From the NCBI RefSeq assembly GCF_020531965.1, contig NZ_JAJAWH010000015.1, positions 62,001 to 126,000 of the forward strand: a DNA stretch of 64,000 nucleotides. The letters are read 5' to 3'. Source of the stretch: Pseudorhizobium xiangyangii. Its GTDB lineage: Bacteria; Pseudomonadota; Alphaproteobacteria; Rhizobiales; Rhizobiaceae. A program made the position numbers and the translations under genes. Shown one piece after another: positions 36,739 to 45,747 of this stretch. The notes beneath the pieces were generated by a model. It was not told where the DNA came from, made no database searches, and saw only the letters and a list, made by a program, of their open reading frames with translations. Each line of letters begins with the position of its first letter. Position 1 is the stretch's first letter.

Positions 36739-37288
36739 GACATTCCCACCAATTTCAGCGGGCCTCACATAGGCTTTGAAATTTCCAAGTCCACCCCTTG
36801 TCACAGGGATTGCAGCATTTACCTACGACCGAGCTTGCCCTGCTGCCGAGAGGGACTGAAAAACATCCACTCAGTTCTCAGCCCCCCGTGTCTGGGGCCG
36901 CTGATGCGCGATCTTCGATCGGCAAACAGCTGTGCGCCACATCGCAGACCGCCCACCATTGCGGGGACCCGGCGATCAACAAACCGGCGATTGGCCACCT
37001 GGAGAGATGCCGGATAGTAGCGAATGGGCTTTCCCAGGACTGAGGAGCGATCCACCCAGCAGGAACGCTTGCCTTTTCCGTAAGCTCGAATGGCGATCGA
37101 TGATATCTGGAGGATGACGTTGCTACGGGTGCACACGCTGTCATCCATCGTGTCAACCCGCCTCTGGCGATACCGAAACAGAGCCTCGGTGTCGCATTCC
37201 TTTGGGCTGCGGGCGATCATTCTCAAGGTGGGTCTCTGCGCCAGGCCCTTCACGCCATCGGTCTTTAAAACGGTGGGTGAAAAGCCGA
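36739..37288. other. Non-coding stretch
   Basis: About 550 bases upstream of the hybrid kinase and downstream of the XRE-cupin gene. Open frames on both strands are not protein-like; no repeat or promoter motif stood out. Confidence 0.45.
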
Positions 37289-37873
37289 TTAGCTAACAGT
37301 CACCACGATTGCCTTGCAGGGCCCTTCGCCCTCTCGCTCGTAGCTGTGCACCGCGCCTGAGTCGAATGAAATGGCGTCGCCTTCCTGTAGGGTCGTGACC
37401 TCGCCGTCGACGGTCACACACAACGTTCCGACAAGTACGTAGACAATCTCTTCCACACCATGCTGGTGCGGCTCCGAGGACGATGCGCCCTCAGGGAAAT
37501 CCGCCAGAAATCCCTCCATCTTGCGTTCCGGCAAGGGGTAGTCGAGGCTTTCGAAAACGTAGGAAGGGGGCGTCGTGCCGGCGGGTATCGGCAGCCGCAC
37601 CCGCTCGCTCTTTCGCGTTACCGCAATGCGCGGCCCACCTTTGTTGAAGAAGTGATCGAGATCGACGCCGAAGACCAGCGCTATCCTGAGCAAGGTCGGA
37701 AGCGTTGGGAAAAGTTGCCCCCGCTCGATCTTCGACAGCATGGCCGTGGAGAGCCCCGTATGTTGGCTAAGCTGAACAAGGCCCAGCTTCTTTTTCAGCC
37801 TCAGAGCCTTGATGCGAGGTCCAATTCTGTACCTCTCGAGCTCCGTCGTCAGGGTTTCCGAAGTCACATCCAA
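37289..37873 (-). CDS. XRE family regulator with cupin domain
   Basis: 194 residues. N-terminal helix-turn-helix: IGPRIKALRLKKKLGLVQLS then TGLSTAMLSKIERGQLFPTL. C-terminal cupin_2: HQHGVEEIVYVLVGTLCVTV and EGDAISFDSGAVHSYEREGE, with the usual His/Glu metal-site positions. Regulators of this type sense small molecules through the cupin. The start is TTG at 37873 or GTG at 37867, with AAGGA upstream. The fasciclin gene starts divergently 160 bases away and may be a target. Confidence 0.9.
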   Translation of the reverse strand: MDVTSETLTTELERYRIGPRIKALRLKKKLGLVQLSQHTGLSTAMLSKIERGQLFPTLPTLLRIALVFGVDLDHFFNKGGPRIAVTRKSERVRLPIPAGTTPPSYVFESLDYPLPERKMEGFLADFPEGASSSEPHQHGVEEIVYVLVGTLCVTVDGEVTTLQEGDAISFDSGAVHSYEREGEGPCKAIVVTVS

Positions 37874-38033
37874 ACATCCTTTTCACGTTAGGAAAAGGAA
37901 CAGAACGTAATTGTCATGTCAAGATAAACATGTTTCCCATGACGAAAACTTGATTGGAATGAAAAAACATTCGCTCCATATGAAAACGCATCCGCTCGCA
38001 TGAGGGATAGTTCAAAACAAGGAGTTCTTGGAA

Positions 38034-38519
38034 ATGAAGATGAACCACATCGTCGCTGCCGCCCTGATGGGCATAGCTTCCGCTCTTCCGGCTCACGCAG
38101 CCGACAAGGACATCGTCGACACGGCGGTTGGAGCCGGTAACTTCGCCACACTGGCCGCAGCGCTCGAGGCAGCAGACCTCGTATCCACGCTGAAGGGCGA
38201 TGGGCCGTTCACTGTATTTGCTCCGACGGACGCAGCCTTCGCCAAGCTTCCTACTGGTACGGTCGATAATTTGTTGAAGCCCGAGAACAAGCAGCAATTG
38301 GTCGATATCCTCACCTACCACGTTGTCCCTGGAAAGGTGATGGCAACGGACGTGGTGGCTCTCGACGAGGCAAAGACTGTCAACGGCAAGATGATTGATG
38401 TCCAGGTCGATGGCGGGGCTGTCAAAGTCAATGAAGCCAACGTCACAGCTACCGACGTGGCCGCCAGCAACGGCGTCATCCACGTGATTGATCAGGTTAT
38501 TATGCCCCCGGAAGGTTGA
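38034..38519 (+). CDS. Fasciclin-domain secreted protein
   Basis: 161 residues from ATG 38034 (AAGGAG nine bases upstream). Signal peptide ([19 protein letters not shown]), then a single FAS1 domain: [17 protein letters not shown] (motif H1 region), [16 protein letters not shown] (the YH motif region) and [14 protein letters not shown] at the end. FAS1 proteins are secreted, adhesion-related; related rhizobial proteins affect attachment and symbiosis. Followed by a strong hairpin. Confidence 0.93.
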   Translation: MKMNHIVAAALMGIASALPAHAADKDIVDTAVGAGNFATLAAALEAADLVSTLKGDGPFTVFAPTDAAFAKLPTGTVDNLLKPENKQQLVDILTYHVVPGKVMATDVVALDEAKTVNGKMIDVQVDGGAVKVNEANVTATDVAASNGVIHVIDQVIMPPEG

Positions 38520-38533
38520 GGCAGTCGACAGGG

Positions 38534-38556
38534 GCCCGCGCCAAGCAGGCGCGGGC
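38534..38556 (+). terminator. Strong hairpin after the fasciclin gene
   Basis: GCCCGCGCC, loop AAGCA, GGCGCGGGC. No U-tract follows, so it may be an mRNA-stabilising hairpin or an attenuating element in front of the DUF378 gene, not a full terminator. Confidence 0.55.
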
Positions 38557-38584
38557 TCCCAATGCCTATTCATAGGAGAACGTT

Positions 38585-38809
38585 ATGAAGACGCTTAACG
38601 TCGTTACACTGGTCCTCGTCATAATCGGGGGTCTGAACTGGGGCTTGGTGGGTCTCTTCAGCTTCGATCTGGTTGCGGCAATTTTTGGTTCGGGATCGAT
38701 GTTGTCCCGCACTGTCTACATTCTGGTAGGTATTGCCGCCGCTCTGCAGATCATGCCGCTGGTTGCCGCCCTGAACTCCAGTAAAGTCACCTATCAGAGC
38801 GGACACTAG
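38585..38809 (+). CDS. DUF378 small membrane protein
   Basis: 74 residues, two transmembrane helices. The family signature LVIIGGLNWGLVGLFSFDLV is present, with a second helix VYILVGIAAALQIMPLV. AGGAGAACG precedes the ATG. Located 65 bases after the fasciclin gene; function unknown. Confidence 0.88.
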   Translation: MKTLNVVTLVLVIIGGLNWGLVGLFSFDLVAAIFGSGSMLSRTVYILVGIAAALQIMPLVAALNSSKVTYQSGH

Positions 38810-39415
38810 AGCATGCTATCGGCCGCTTGGCGGCGAAGATCTCTGATTGGAGCTGCACTTGGTCCCGCAGCAACGCATCTGTCACCCCTCAGGCCGGGCT
38901 GAGGGGTGGACGATCTCCGCGGGAGCGGATGATTGTCGAAAGGAACGCCAACGCGCATTCAAGCGGACGTCCCTCGCAGGGACAGTCGGGCCCGCTTCCC
39001 GGACTTTAGCCCGGCGCTATGCTGAACCTCCTGCGGCTGTCCATCTTCTACGATTGACGCGACGAGAATTCCCGAAACCGCGCCCCTTGCCGCCCCTATG
39101 TTGGTTTCCCCGATATTGTTCATTGACTGAGCCTGGATCTCGGCCGGCGATCCAAGGGGAAGGCCTGCGCGTCAGATGGGGGGAGGGGAGGGAGCGTTAG
39201 CCTGAACTCGCTTCGATCGACAGCTCCCATGCTCCCATTCGGGGTGCGAGCGCGCATCTACGCTTCCTGGATTTTTTCATCCGGGTCTAACAGACGCCGT
39301 GGTCGATATGTGCGGCATCGATCTCCGCTTCCGCATTGTCGCGACAGATCGACCGCACACCGGTGAACGCTGGCAGCATAAACATCCGACATAGGGCGAA
39401 ATCCCGATTGGTCAG
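38810..39415. other. Non-coding stretch before the aldehyde oxidoreductase operon
   Basis: About 600 bases. Only unrecognisable frames. The promoter of the paoABC-like operon must lie here, but no confident motif was seen. Confidence 0.45.
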
Positions 39416-40072
39416 ATGCTGCCGATCACTACAAGCCCTACCAACAATCAACCCGAAATCTCCAGGAGAGGCTTGCTTATCTCGCCTGCCGCGACAGTTG
39501 CGGTGACAGGAGCCGCGTCTGGTGTCGCGGCAGCAAGGACTGCGAGTAGTTCAATGACGTATGCATCCACCGTATCGATGAAGGTCAATGGCGAGCGCAG
39601 GGATCTTGAGGTCGACAATCGAACGAGCCTCCTTGACGCTCTTCGCGAGCATTTGCATCTCACCGGCACCAAGAAAGGTTGTGACCATGGCCAATGCGGC
39701 GCTTGCACGGTGCTGGTCAATGGGGTTCGTATCAATTCCTGTCTGACGCTCGCCGTCATGCACGATGGCGACGAGGTGACGACAATTGAGGGTCTTGGAC
39801 AGCCGGATAACTTGCATCCGATGCAGGCGGCTTTCGTCAAGCACGACGGATTTCAATGCGGTTATTGCACGCCTGGACAGATCTGTTCCTCTGTCGCCGT
39901 TCTCGAGGAAATCAAGGCTAACCTCCCGAGCCACGTCACAGTCAGTCTGACCGAACGGACGCGGATTTCAGAGGCGGAAATCCGCGAGCGCATGAGCGGC
40001 AACATCTGTCGTTGCGGCGCCTATTCCAACATCGTTGAAGCCATTGTTGAAGCTGCGGGGACACGAGCATGA
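39416..40072 (+). CDS. paoA: Periplasmic aldehyde oxidoreductase, 2Fe-2S subunit (PaoA-like)
   Basis: 218 residues. A Tat signal, [20 protein letters not shown], shows export of the folded complex. The plant-type ferredoxin cluster ([16 protein letters not shown]) and the second 2Fe-2S cluster of xanthine-oxidase-type enzymes ([18 protein letters not shown]) are complete. E. coli PaoABC oxidises aromatic aldehydes in the periplasm. First of three overlapping genes. The ribosome binding site is poor; the start could differ by a few codons. Confidence 0.93.
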   Translation: MLPITTSPTNNQPEISRRGLLISPAATVAVTGAASGVAAARTASSSMTYASTVSMKVNGERRDLEVDNRTSLLDALREHLHLTGTKKGCDHGQCGACTVLVNGVRINSCLTLAVMHDGDEVTTIEGLGQPDNLHPMQAAFVKHDGFQCGYCTPGQICSSVAVLEEIKANLPSHVTVSLTERTRISEAEIRERMSGNICRCGAYSNIVEAIVEAAGTRA

Positions 40073-41019
40073 GAGCCTTCACCTTTGAACGCGCTTCCTC
40101 GGTTGAAGCGGCCGCCAAGTCGGTCGCGTCCAATCCCGATGCTAGGTTCATCGCCGGCGGCACAAACCTTTTGGACCTGATGAAGCTCGAAATCGAGACC
40201 CCGACGCACCTGATAGACGTGAACGGCCTCGGACTGGACAAGATCGAGGCTACCACCGATGGCGGACTTCGCATCGGTGCGCTGGTCCGCAATACTGATC
40301 TTGCCGCCCATGAAACGGTGCGGCGTGACTACGGTCTGCTTTCGCGCGCACTGGTCGCGGGCGCCTCCGGACAGCTGCGCAACAAGGCGACGACATCCGG
40401 CAATCTTTTGCAGCGCACGCGATGTCCTTATTTCTATGACACCAATCAGCCGTGTAACAAGCGTCAGCCAGGCAGCGGCTGCTCCGCCCTTGGTGGCATC
40501 AGCCGTCAACTCGGTGTGATGGGGGTCAGCGAGGCCTGCATCGCTACACATCCAAGCGATATGGCAGTCGCCATGCGGGCGCTCGATGCGGTTGTTGAGA
40601 CAGTGAAACCGGATGGGACCATCAGGTCGGTCAAGATCGAGGACTTTCACCGCCTCCCGGGTGACACTCCCCATATCGAGACGGTGCTGGAGCGAGGCGA
40701 ATTCATCACGGCTGTCTCGTTACCGCCGCCGGTCGGTGGTCGGCACATCTATCGAAAGGTCCGCGACCGAGCATCCTATGCCTTCGCGCTCGTTTCCGTT
40801 GGCGCCATCATCCAGTCGGATGGGAAGGGACGCGTGGCGGTCGGCGGTGTCGCCCATAAGCCTTGGCGTCTCGAGGCTGCGGATGTGGAGCTACCCAAGG
40901 GGGCAAAGGCTGCGAGCGGCGCGCTTCTTGCCGGTTCACGTCCAACCGAACAAAACAAGTTCAAGATCGATCTCGTCGAGCGCACGCTCGGCGCCGTGAT
41001 CTCCGAAGCAAGAGGTTGA
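40069..41019 (+). CDS. paoB: Periplasmic aldehyde oxidoreductase, FAD subunit (PaoB-like)
   Basis: 316 residues. FAD-binding site [18 protein letters not shown], and the inserted Cys motif [15 protein letters not shown] with [10 protein letters not shown], which in PaoB holds an extra 4Fe-4S cluster. C-terminal CO-dehydrogenase flavoprotein domain. Overlaps paoA by four bases (ATGA). Confidence 0.94.
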   Translation: MRAFTFERASSVEAAAKSVASNPDARFIAGGTNLLDLMKLEIETPTHLIDVNGLGLDKIEATTDGGLRIGALVRNTDLAAHETVRRDYGLLSRALVAGASGQLRNKATTSGNLLQRTRCPYFYDTNQPCNKRQPGSGCSALGGISRQLGVMGVSEACIATHPSDMAVAMRALDAVVETVKPDGTIRSVKIEDFHRLPGDTPHIETVLERGEFITAVSLPPPVGGRHIYRKVRDRASYAFALVSVGAIIQSDGKGRVAVGGVAHKPWRLEAADVELPKGAKAASGALLAGSRPTEQNKFKIDLVERTLGAVISEARG

Positions 41020-41022
41020 GCT

Positions 41023-43227
41023 ATGAAGTTCGAGACCCCAGCAAAAACGAATCCGATCGATAATCTCAAAGTTGTTGGCCAGCCTATTCACCGCATTGAC
41101 GGCGAACTGAAGACGACGGGCAGGGCAATGTACGCGTATGAGTGGCATGACCCGAACCTACACTATGCCTACGGCTATCCACTTGGTTCGTCTATCGCGA
41201 AAGGGCGGATCAAGTCGATGGATGTGGCAGCTGCTGAAGCAGCACCTGGGGTTATGTCGGTCGTGACAACTCTGTCCGTTGGCGAATTGGGCAAAGGCAA
41301 GCTCAACACGGCAAAGCTCTTCGGCGGCGATGAGATCCAGCACTATCATCAGGCGATCGCCGTCGTCGTTGCCGAAACGTTCGAGCAGGCTCGTGCTGCA
41401 GCAAGTCTGATCAAGGTTGAGTACCAGGAAGAGAGCGGCACTTTCGATCTGGCGGAAGCCAAGATGAGCGCCGTCAAGCCGAAGGATACCGATGGCGCCC
41501 CGCCGGATACTGCGGTCGGCGACTTCGATGGTGCCTTCTACGCGGCGGCCGTTTCGATGGATGAAACCTACACGACGCCAGACCAGTCGCATTCGATGAT
41601 GGAGCCTCACGCCTCGATTGCGTTGTGGCACGGCGATGAACTGACAGTGTGGACGTCAAGCCAGATGATCGATTGGTGGCGTTCGGATCTCGCGACCACT
41701 TTGGGAATTGACAAGGAAAAGATCCATATGATGTCGCCCTTCATCGGCGGCGGCTTCGGTGGCAAACTCTTTTTGCGATCCGACGCGGTGCTCGCAGCAA
41801 TTGCTGCCAAGGCAACCGGCCGTCCGGTCAAGGTGGCGCTGCCACGGCCCCTCCTCGTCAACAATACCACCCATCGCCCGGCAACCATCCAGCGGATCCG
41901 CATCGGCGCCGATAAGAGCGGGATGATCACAGCAATCGGACACGAAAGCTGGTCCGGTGATCTGCCAGGGGGCGGCCCTGAGACGGCTGTGATGCAAACC
42001 CGACTGCTCTACGCAGGCGAGAACCGTATGACGGCCATGCGCCTGGCTGAGCTTAACCTTCCCGAAGGCAATGCAATGCGCGCTCCCGGAGAAGCGCCGG
42101 GCCTGATGGCGCTGGAAATTGCAATTGACGAAATGGCTGAAAAGCTCGGGCTCGATCCGATCGAATTTCGAATACTCAACGATACCCAGGTCGACCCGGA
42201 AAAGCCGGAGCGTCCGTTCTCGCACCGCAATCTTGTCGGCTGTCTCAAGCTTGGTGCAGAACGTTTCGGCTGGAACGACCGTAAAAAGCCCGGAGCACGT
42301 CGCGAGGGCAACTGGTTGATTGGTCTGGGTGTGGCGGCCGGCTTTCGCAACAACCTCGTCATGCCGTCGGGTGCCCGTGTTCGCCTTGGAAATGACGGCG
42401 TCGTGAACGTTGAGACCGATATGACGGATATCGGGACAGGCAGCTACACGATCATAGCGCAGACGGCGGCAGAGATGATGGGTGTGGCCGTGGATAAGGT
42501 CGGCGTGCATCTTGGCGATTCCCGCTTTCCGATTTCAGCAGGCTCTGGCGGCCAGTTCGGTGCCAATTCAGCGACATCGGGTGTCTATGCTGCATGCGTC
42601 AAGCTGCGGGAGGCGGTCGCGATGAGGCTGGGCTTCAACTCCGATGATGTGGTGTTCGAAAACGGTGAGGTACGATCGGGCAACCGGTCTGTTCCTCTGG
42701 CTGCAGCGGCCGGCGCCGAGGGTCTCGTCGGCGAGGATACGATGGAATGGGGTGATCTCACCGATACCCATCAGCAGTCGACCTTCGGCGCTCATTTCGT
42801 TGAAGTTGGTGTCGATCTCGCAACCGGGGAAACGCGTGTTCGGCGCATGCTGGCCGTCTGCGCAGCAGGGCGCATCATCAATCCGATCACGGCGCGCAGC
42901 CAGGTGATCGGTGCGATGACGATGGGCGTGGGTCTCGCTCTTTTCGAAGAGCTGGCAGTAGACACGCGCCGCGGCTTTTTCGTCAACCATGATCTGGCCA
43001 GCTATGAAGTGCCCGTTCATGCCGACATTCCATATCAGGAGGTGATTTTTCTGGATGAGACGGATCCGATGTCCTCCCCGATGAAGGCCAAGGGTGTCGG
43101 TGAACTGGGGCTATGCGGCGTGTCTGCTGCGATTGCCAACGCGATTTACAACGCAACCGGTGTGCGCGTCAGGGATTATCCGATCACGCTCGACAAGGTA
43201 ATCGGAGATCTCCCGGAGGTTGCATAA
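41023..43227 (+). CDS. paoC: Periplasmic aldehyde oxidoreductase, molybdenum subunit (PaoC-like)
   Basis: 734 residues. Xanthine-oxidase large-subunit features: MMEPHASIALWHGDELTVW, PFIGGGFGGKLFLRSDAVL, the molybdopterin-binding AMRAPGEAPGLMALE and the C-terminal catalytic Glu segment KGVGELGLCGVSAAIANAI. The cofactor is expected to be the cytosine dinucleotide form. Three bases after paoB. The usual maturation gene paoD (XdhC-type chaperone) is not recognisable downstream, so maturation must use a chaperone encoded elsewhere. Confidence 0.95.
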   Translation: MKFETPAKTNPIDNLKVVGQPIHRIDGELKTTGRAMYAYEWHDPNLHYAYGYPLGSSIAKGRIKSMDVAAAEAAPGVMSVVTTLSVGELGKGKLNTAKLFGGDEIQHYHQAIAVVVAETFEQARAAASLIKVEYQEESGTFDLAEAKMSAVKPKDTDGAPPDTAVGDFDGAFYAAAVSMDETYTTPDQSHSMMEPHASIALWHGDELTVWTSSQMIDWWRSDLATTLGIDKEKIHMMSPFIGGGFGGKLFLRSDAVLAAIAAKATGRPVKVALPRPLLVNNTTHRPATIQRIRIGADKSGMITAIGHESWSGDLPGGGPETAVMQTRLLYAGENRMTAMRLAELNLPEGNAMRAPGEAPGLMALEIAIDEMAEKLGLDPIEFRILNDTQVDPEKPERPFSHRNLVGCLKLGAERFGWNDRKKPGARREGNWLIGLGVAAGFRNNLVMPSGARVRLGNDGVVNVETDMTDIGTGSYTIIAQTAAEMMGVAVDKVGVHLGDSRFPISAGSGGQFGANSATSGVYAACVKLREAVAMRLGFNSDDVVFENGEVRSGNRSVPLAAAAGAEGLVGEDTMEWGDLTDTHQQSTFGAHFVEVGVDLATGETRVRRMLAVCAAGRIINPITARSQVIGAMTMGVGLALFEELAVDTRRGFFVNHDLASYEVPVHADIPYQEVIFLDETDPMSSPMKAKGVGELGLCGVSAAIANAIYNATGVRVRDYPITLDKVIGDLPEVA

Positions 43228-43667
43228 ATGGGAAGATCACGGCCACAGGTGAACTTTATCGCGCTTTTAGGGATGAAGTATCGATGCCGACGCCGGTCCG
43301 GTCGTCGTCGTAGAGCGCTACTGTGCGTTGAAAAGTCATACTCTCGTCGAGGGTGTAGCCAAGGAGATCGGTATGACGTACGCGCCGGACGATCCCAAAC
43401 TGTTGTCGGCGCTGTCAGAATACTGGACACGTGTCGGTGCATCGCTGGTGGCCGCGATTTTCCGTTATCCTGATTGGCAGTCTCGGAAAGAGCCGGCCCT
43501 TTGGGCGAGGTAAGTGTCCGTGCCTAAAGGTCTACGCGCGTCCGATTGGTCCAAACGCAGGTTAGACGTCGCAATAATTCCGGAAGACATTAGGGGGGAA
43601 TTGTCCGGTTCTTTGCTGCTTCCGGAAAAGAAGAAGCCCGACCCGATGGCCGGGCTTTTGCATCGCT
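43228..43667. other. Stretch with possible gene remnant after paoC
   Basis: Two neighbouring plus-strand frames give protein-like pieces: GKITATGELYRAFRDEVS (about 43230-43283), then SIDADAGPVVVVERYCALKS and VAKEIGMTYAPDDPKLLS running to a stop at 43511. Together they look like one frameshifted short gene. No family was recognised and no good start is present. Confidence 0.3.
43634..43657 (-). terminator. Terminator of the PRC-barrel gene
   Basis: Stem AAGCCCG/CGGGCTT with a 10-base loop, followed on the minus strand by a T-rich run (TTCTTTTCC). It begins 11 bases after the stop of the gene at 43668-43964. Confidence 0.7.
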
Positions 43668-43964
43668 CTAGTGGCTATGCTCAGGCATGCTCATGAGTTG
43701 ATCCTTCGTCCAGGACGTGACGGCATGGACGTCGCCGTCCTCATCACGCATGAAATCGAGGTCAGTGAGGGGAACGGCCACCGGCTTGGCACCGATGCCG
43801 AGAAATCCACCGACATCGACAATGGCCTGGCTTCCAGCGCCTGCACCGTGAATGTAATCTACCTTGCCGACCTTATGGTCATCGGCGCCGTAAACAGTCG
43901 CGCCTTCTAAAATGGAGGCCGTTAATTCGGTCGTGGTGAGACGGACGTGATTGCTGTGATCCAT
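43668..43964 (-). CDS. PRC-barrel domain protein
   Basis: 98 residues. The PRC-barrel core is clear: LEGATVYGADDHKVGKVDYI, then AIVDVGGFLGIGAKPVAVPL and a C-terminal helix (SWTKDQLMSMPEH). Such small single-domain proteins are abundant and stress-linked in rhizobia; the exact role is unknown. AGAAGGAACG precedes the ATG. Confidence 0.88.
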   Translation of the reverse strand: MDHSNHVRLTTTELTASILEGATVYGADDHKVGKVDYIHGAGAGSQAIVDVGGFLGIGAKPVAVPLTDLDFMRDEDGDVHAVTSWTKDQLMSMPEHSH

Positions 43965-44119
43965 AGTCGTTCCTTCTCTTCTGATGGAGACAGAGAGACA
44001 CGGTTACAGGCCACCTGTTCCATGACAAATCTGCTCTCCAGCAGGGATCCTTGCGGCTTGCCGTCTTGCGCAGCATTTGAGGCTTCTTATCTCTGGTTAA
44101 TCCCACAAGGAGCATTGCA

Positions 44120-44296
44120 ATGGACCGACGCACGGCCGACTTGCTGTCCGAACGCAAAATAGAGATACTTCAGCCCGTGCGCGAAAGCGCGTCCTCAGTG
44201 GATGCGATCACGTGCCCGTGCTGTCGCAAGGTGCGACCCGCGTCCAGCATGGATGATGATGGTTGCGGAATTTGTGACGAGTGCTTGGCCCCATGA
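44120..44296 (+). CDS. Small CxCC / CxxC zinc-binding-like protein, 58 aa
   Basis: Starts MDRRTADLLSERKIEILQPV; the second half holds ITCPCCRKVRP and DGCGICDECLAP, five or more cysteines in two clusters. AAGGAG lies seven bases before the ATG at 44120. The layout suggests a zinc ribbon, as in small alphaproteobacterial proteins of unknown function. It lies upstream of the CTCCTCCC small RNA on the same strand. Confidence 0.72.
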   Translation: MDRRTADLLSERKIEILQPVRESASSVDAITCPCCRKVRPASSMDDDGCGICDECLAP

Positions 44297-44664
44297 TCGC
44301 TGGGCTCCTCGACGTTCGAGCAAGTTCTTGCCGAGCTTCGTGACGCCTAACGAAGGTCACTTTCTTCCCTTGAGCGTGACCATCAGCGGTCGCCGGATGG
44401 CGAGCGAACATGGCTTTTCTCGGAGGCCCTTGGAGGCTCGGATATCCTTCAGCTTTAAATCTACAAGTTGTTTGTGGCTGGTCCAGCTCATCTGCGAAGG
44501 CGAGCGATTGGCCCTCGGCTTTGAGTCTGTGCTGCTTGTTCGATCCTGATGGTGGTGTGAGCACAGTGGCGGAAACATGAGCATTCGTCTCATCCGGCAT
44601 TGCAACATACGCATGGCTGAGCTGCGATTTGAACGCTGGTGGTCCGAAGCCCAGCTGGTAGGTT
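44297..44664. other. Stretch between the cysteine-rich gene and the small RNA
   Basis: No supportable gene. The small RNA promoter should lie near its end; TTGAAC at 44629-44634 could be a -35, but no matching -10 was seen. Confidence 0.4.
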
Positions 44665-44826
44665 TATCCCATCGAAGCAATGCACCTCCTCCCGCAGAGC
44701 TTCGAGTTTCAGGCGACCCACTCCTCCTCCCAAGGGACGCCTGAGGAACAACGGCACTCCTCCTCCCAGCCGCTGTTCAGTCCTTTCGAAAAGCCTGCCG
44801 CACCTCCTCCCGCGGCAGGCTTTTTC
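44665..44826 (+). ncRNA. Four-hairpin anti-Shine-Dalgarno small RNA (ar14/cuckoo type)
   Basis: Four consecutive stem-loops each expose CTCCTCCC in the loop. Stem 1: TCGAAGC 44672-44678 with GCTTCGA 44699-44705. Stem 2: TCAGGCG 44709-44715 with CGCCTGA 44738-44744. Stem 3: 44746-44755 with 44769-44778, ten pairs with one mismatch. Stem 4: GCCTGCCGC 44793-44801 with GCGGCAGGC 44812-44820, followed by TTTTT, a complete terminator. CUCCUCCC loops are known from the alphaproteobacterial ar14 family (NfeR1 of Sinorhizobium) and the cuckoo RNAs, where they pair with ribosome binding sites of target mRNAs. The 5' end is an estimate. Four loops could be one long RNA or two tandem two-hairpin units. 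Confidence 0.85.
44793..44825 (+). terminator. Rho-independent terminator of the small RNA
   Basis: Nine-base GC-rich stem with a 10-base loop that itself contains CCTCCTCCC, followed by five T. It is stem 4 of the small RNA. Confidence 0.85.
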
Positions 44827-45423
44827 GTTTCCGGCTGTCCCGTGGTAGAAGTATACGGACTGTTGAAGAAAATGGAGCAGTGTCTGTGCCCTTCACAGGT
44901 TCGCCGACTGTCGAGATGACAATTGTTCCATAGGGCTCGCGCGACTATTAGTGTATAGGCCACGGGGCAGATCATTCGCATCCTCCCAAAGCGCCTGCGT
45001 CCAGACTTCGGTCTCCTCCCTGGATTTTGACAGCACTGGCAGCAGCTTTGTGTGAATTGGCTTCACAGCGCCGGCGGATCCGTCGTCAAGAACGCTTATG
45101 TTGGGCTCCTTCACTTTTCGCACGCGGGTCCACCGCGACTGGCCCGGCAAAGGACATCAGCGAGGCTTCTCTCCCTCCCGCGCTAGCCAGGCATTCGCCA
45201 CGTTGCCGTCAGCAACCCGGATTTTTACGGGAGCTCGGCGGAATTGGTGACGGGGCGGAGGGTTCCGGCATTTGACGCCAGACCAGCGCTTTCAATGCGA
45301 TAGGGCTAGGGTGCGCACCTTGCTCAGGCATCGAATGGCTTCCACGCGGTGTAGATTGCAGATGCGCGATTTCCCGACCGTCGGTAGTCGTGCCGCAAGG
45401 GGCGGTCTTTAAAGGGGAGGGGT
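44827..45423. other. Non-coding stretch after the small RNA
   Basis: About 600 bases. One further isolated CTCCTCCC occurs near 45011-45018 without an obvious stem. Minus-strand frames around 44893-45150 are weakly protein-like but unsupported. Confidence 0.4.
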
Positions 45424-45729
45424 TCAGAGATCGCGGTCGCGGCAAAGCATCCTAAGCCGCTGGATCTCGTCGGCCAGCATGAGCATGCCGGCGCCGATCA
45501 AGACATCGATCCCGTCTTCCCGGCCGGCCATCTCGGCCAAGGTTCCCATGTCCTGCATGAAGCCCGGCCTCACGGGCACGATGTTCCCCTGAAGTTGCAG
45601 CAGTTCCCGCTGCGCCCGGACGATACTAATGCCCCTGTCTAGAAGACGCCCACGCTCAAATGGTGTCACGGCATCGAGCGTGTTGGCCGCACGACCAAGT
45701 TCCGCGATGCAGTCCGTCGCCTGGGACAC
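45424..45729 (-). CDS. Small hypothetical protein, 101 aa
   Basis: Starts with GTG 45729, five bases after GGAG. Helical protein with AANTLDAVTPFERGRLLDRG, IVRAQRELLQLQGNI and a C-terminal LADEIQRLRMLCRDRDL. It lies 18 bases after the DUF2026 gene on the same strand, probably in one transcript. No family recognised. Confidence 0.6.
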   Translation of the reverse strand: MSQATDCIAELGRAANTLDAVTPFERGRLLDRGISIVRAQRELLQLQGNIVPVRPGFMQDMGTLAEMAGREDGIDVLIGAGMLMLADEIQRLRMLCRDRDL

Positions 45730-45747
45730 CGAAACTCCACCTTGTTA

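Noticed and set aside
36819-37253. 144-residue minus-strand frame between the XRE-cupin gene and the hybrid kinase
   Set aside because: Arg/Ser/Gly-rich shadow-like composition without a ribosome binding site or homology.
44208-44600. 130-residue minus-strand frame
   Set aside because: Overlaps the well-supported cysteine-rich gene on the other strand and its composition (many His, Arg, Pro, Thr) is shadow-like.
44680-44919. Plus-strand frame across the small RNA
   Set aside because: Its residues come from the repeated CTCCTCCC loops (Ser/Pro/Ser runs); the region is better explained by four RNA hairpins.
44893-45150. 85-residue minus-strand frame starting with TTG
   Set aside because: Weakly protein-like, but no ribosome binding site and no recognisable family.
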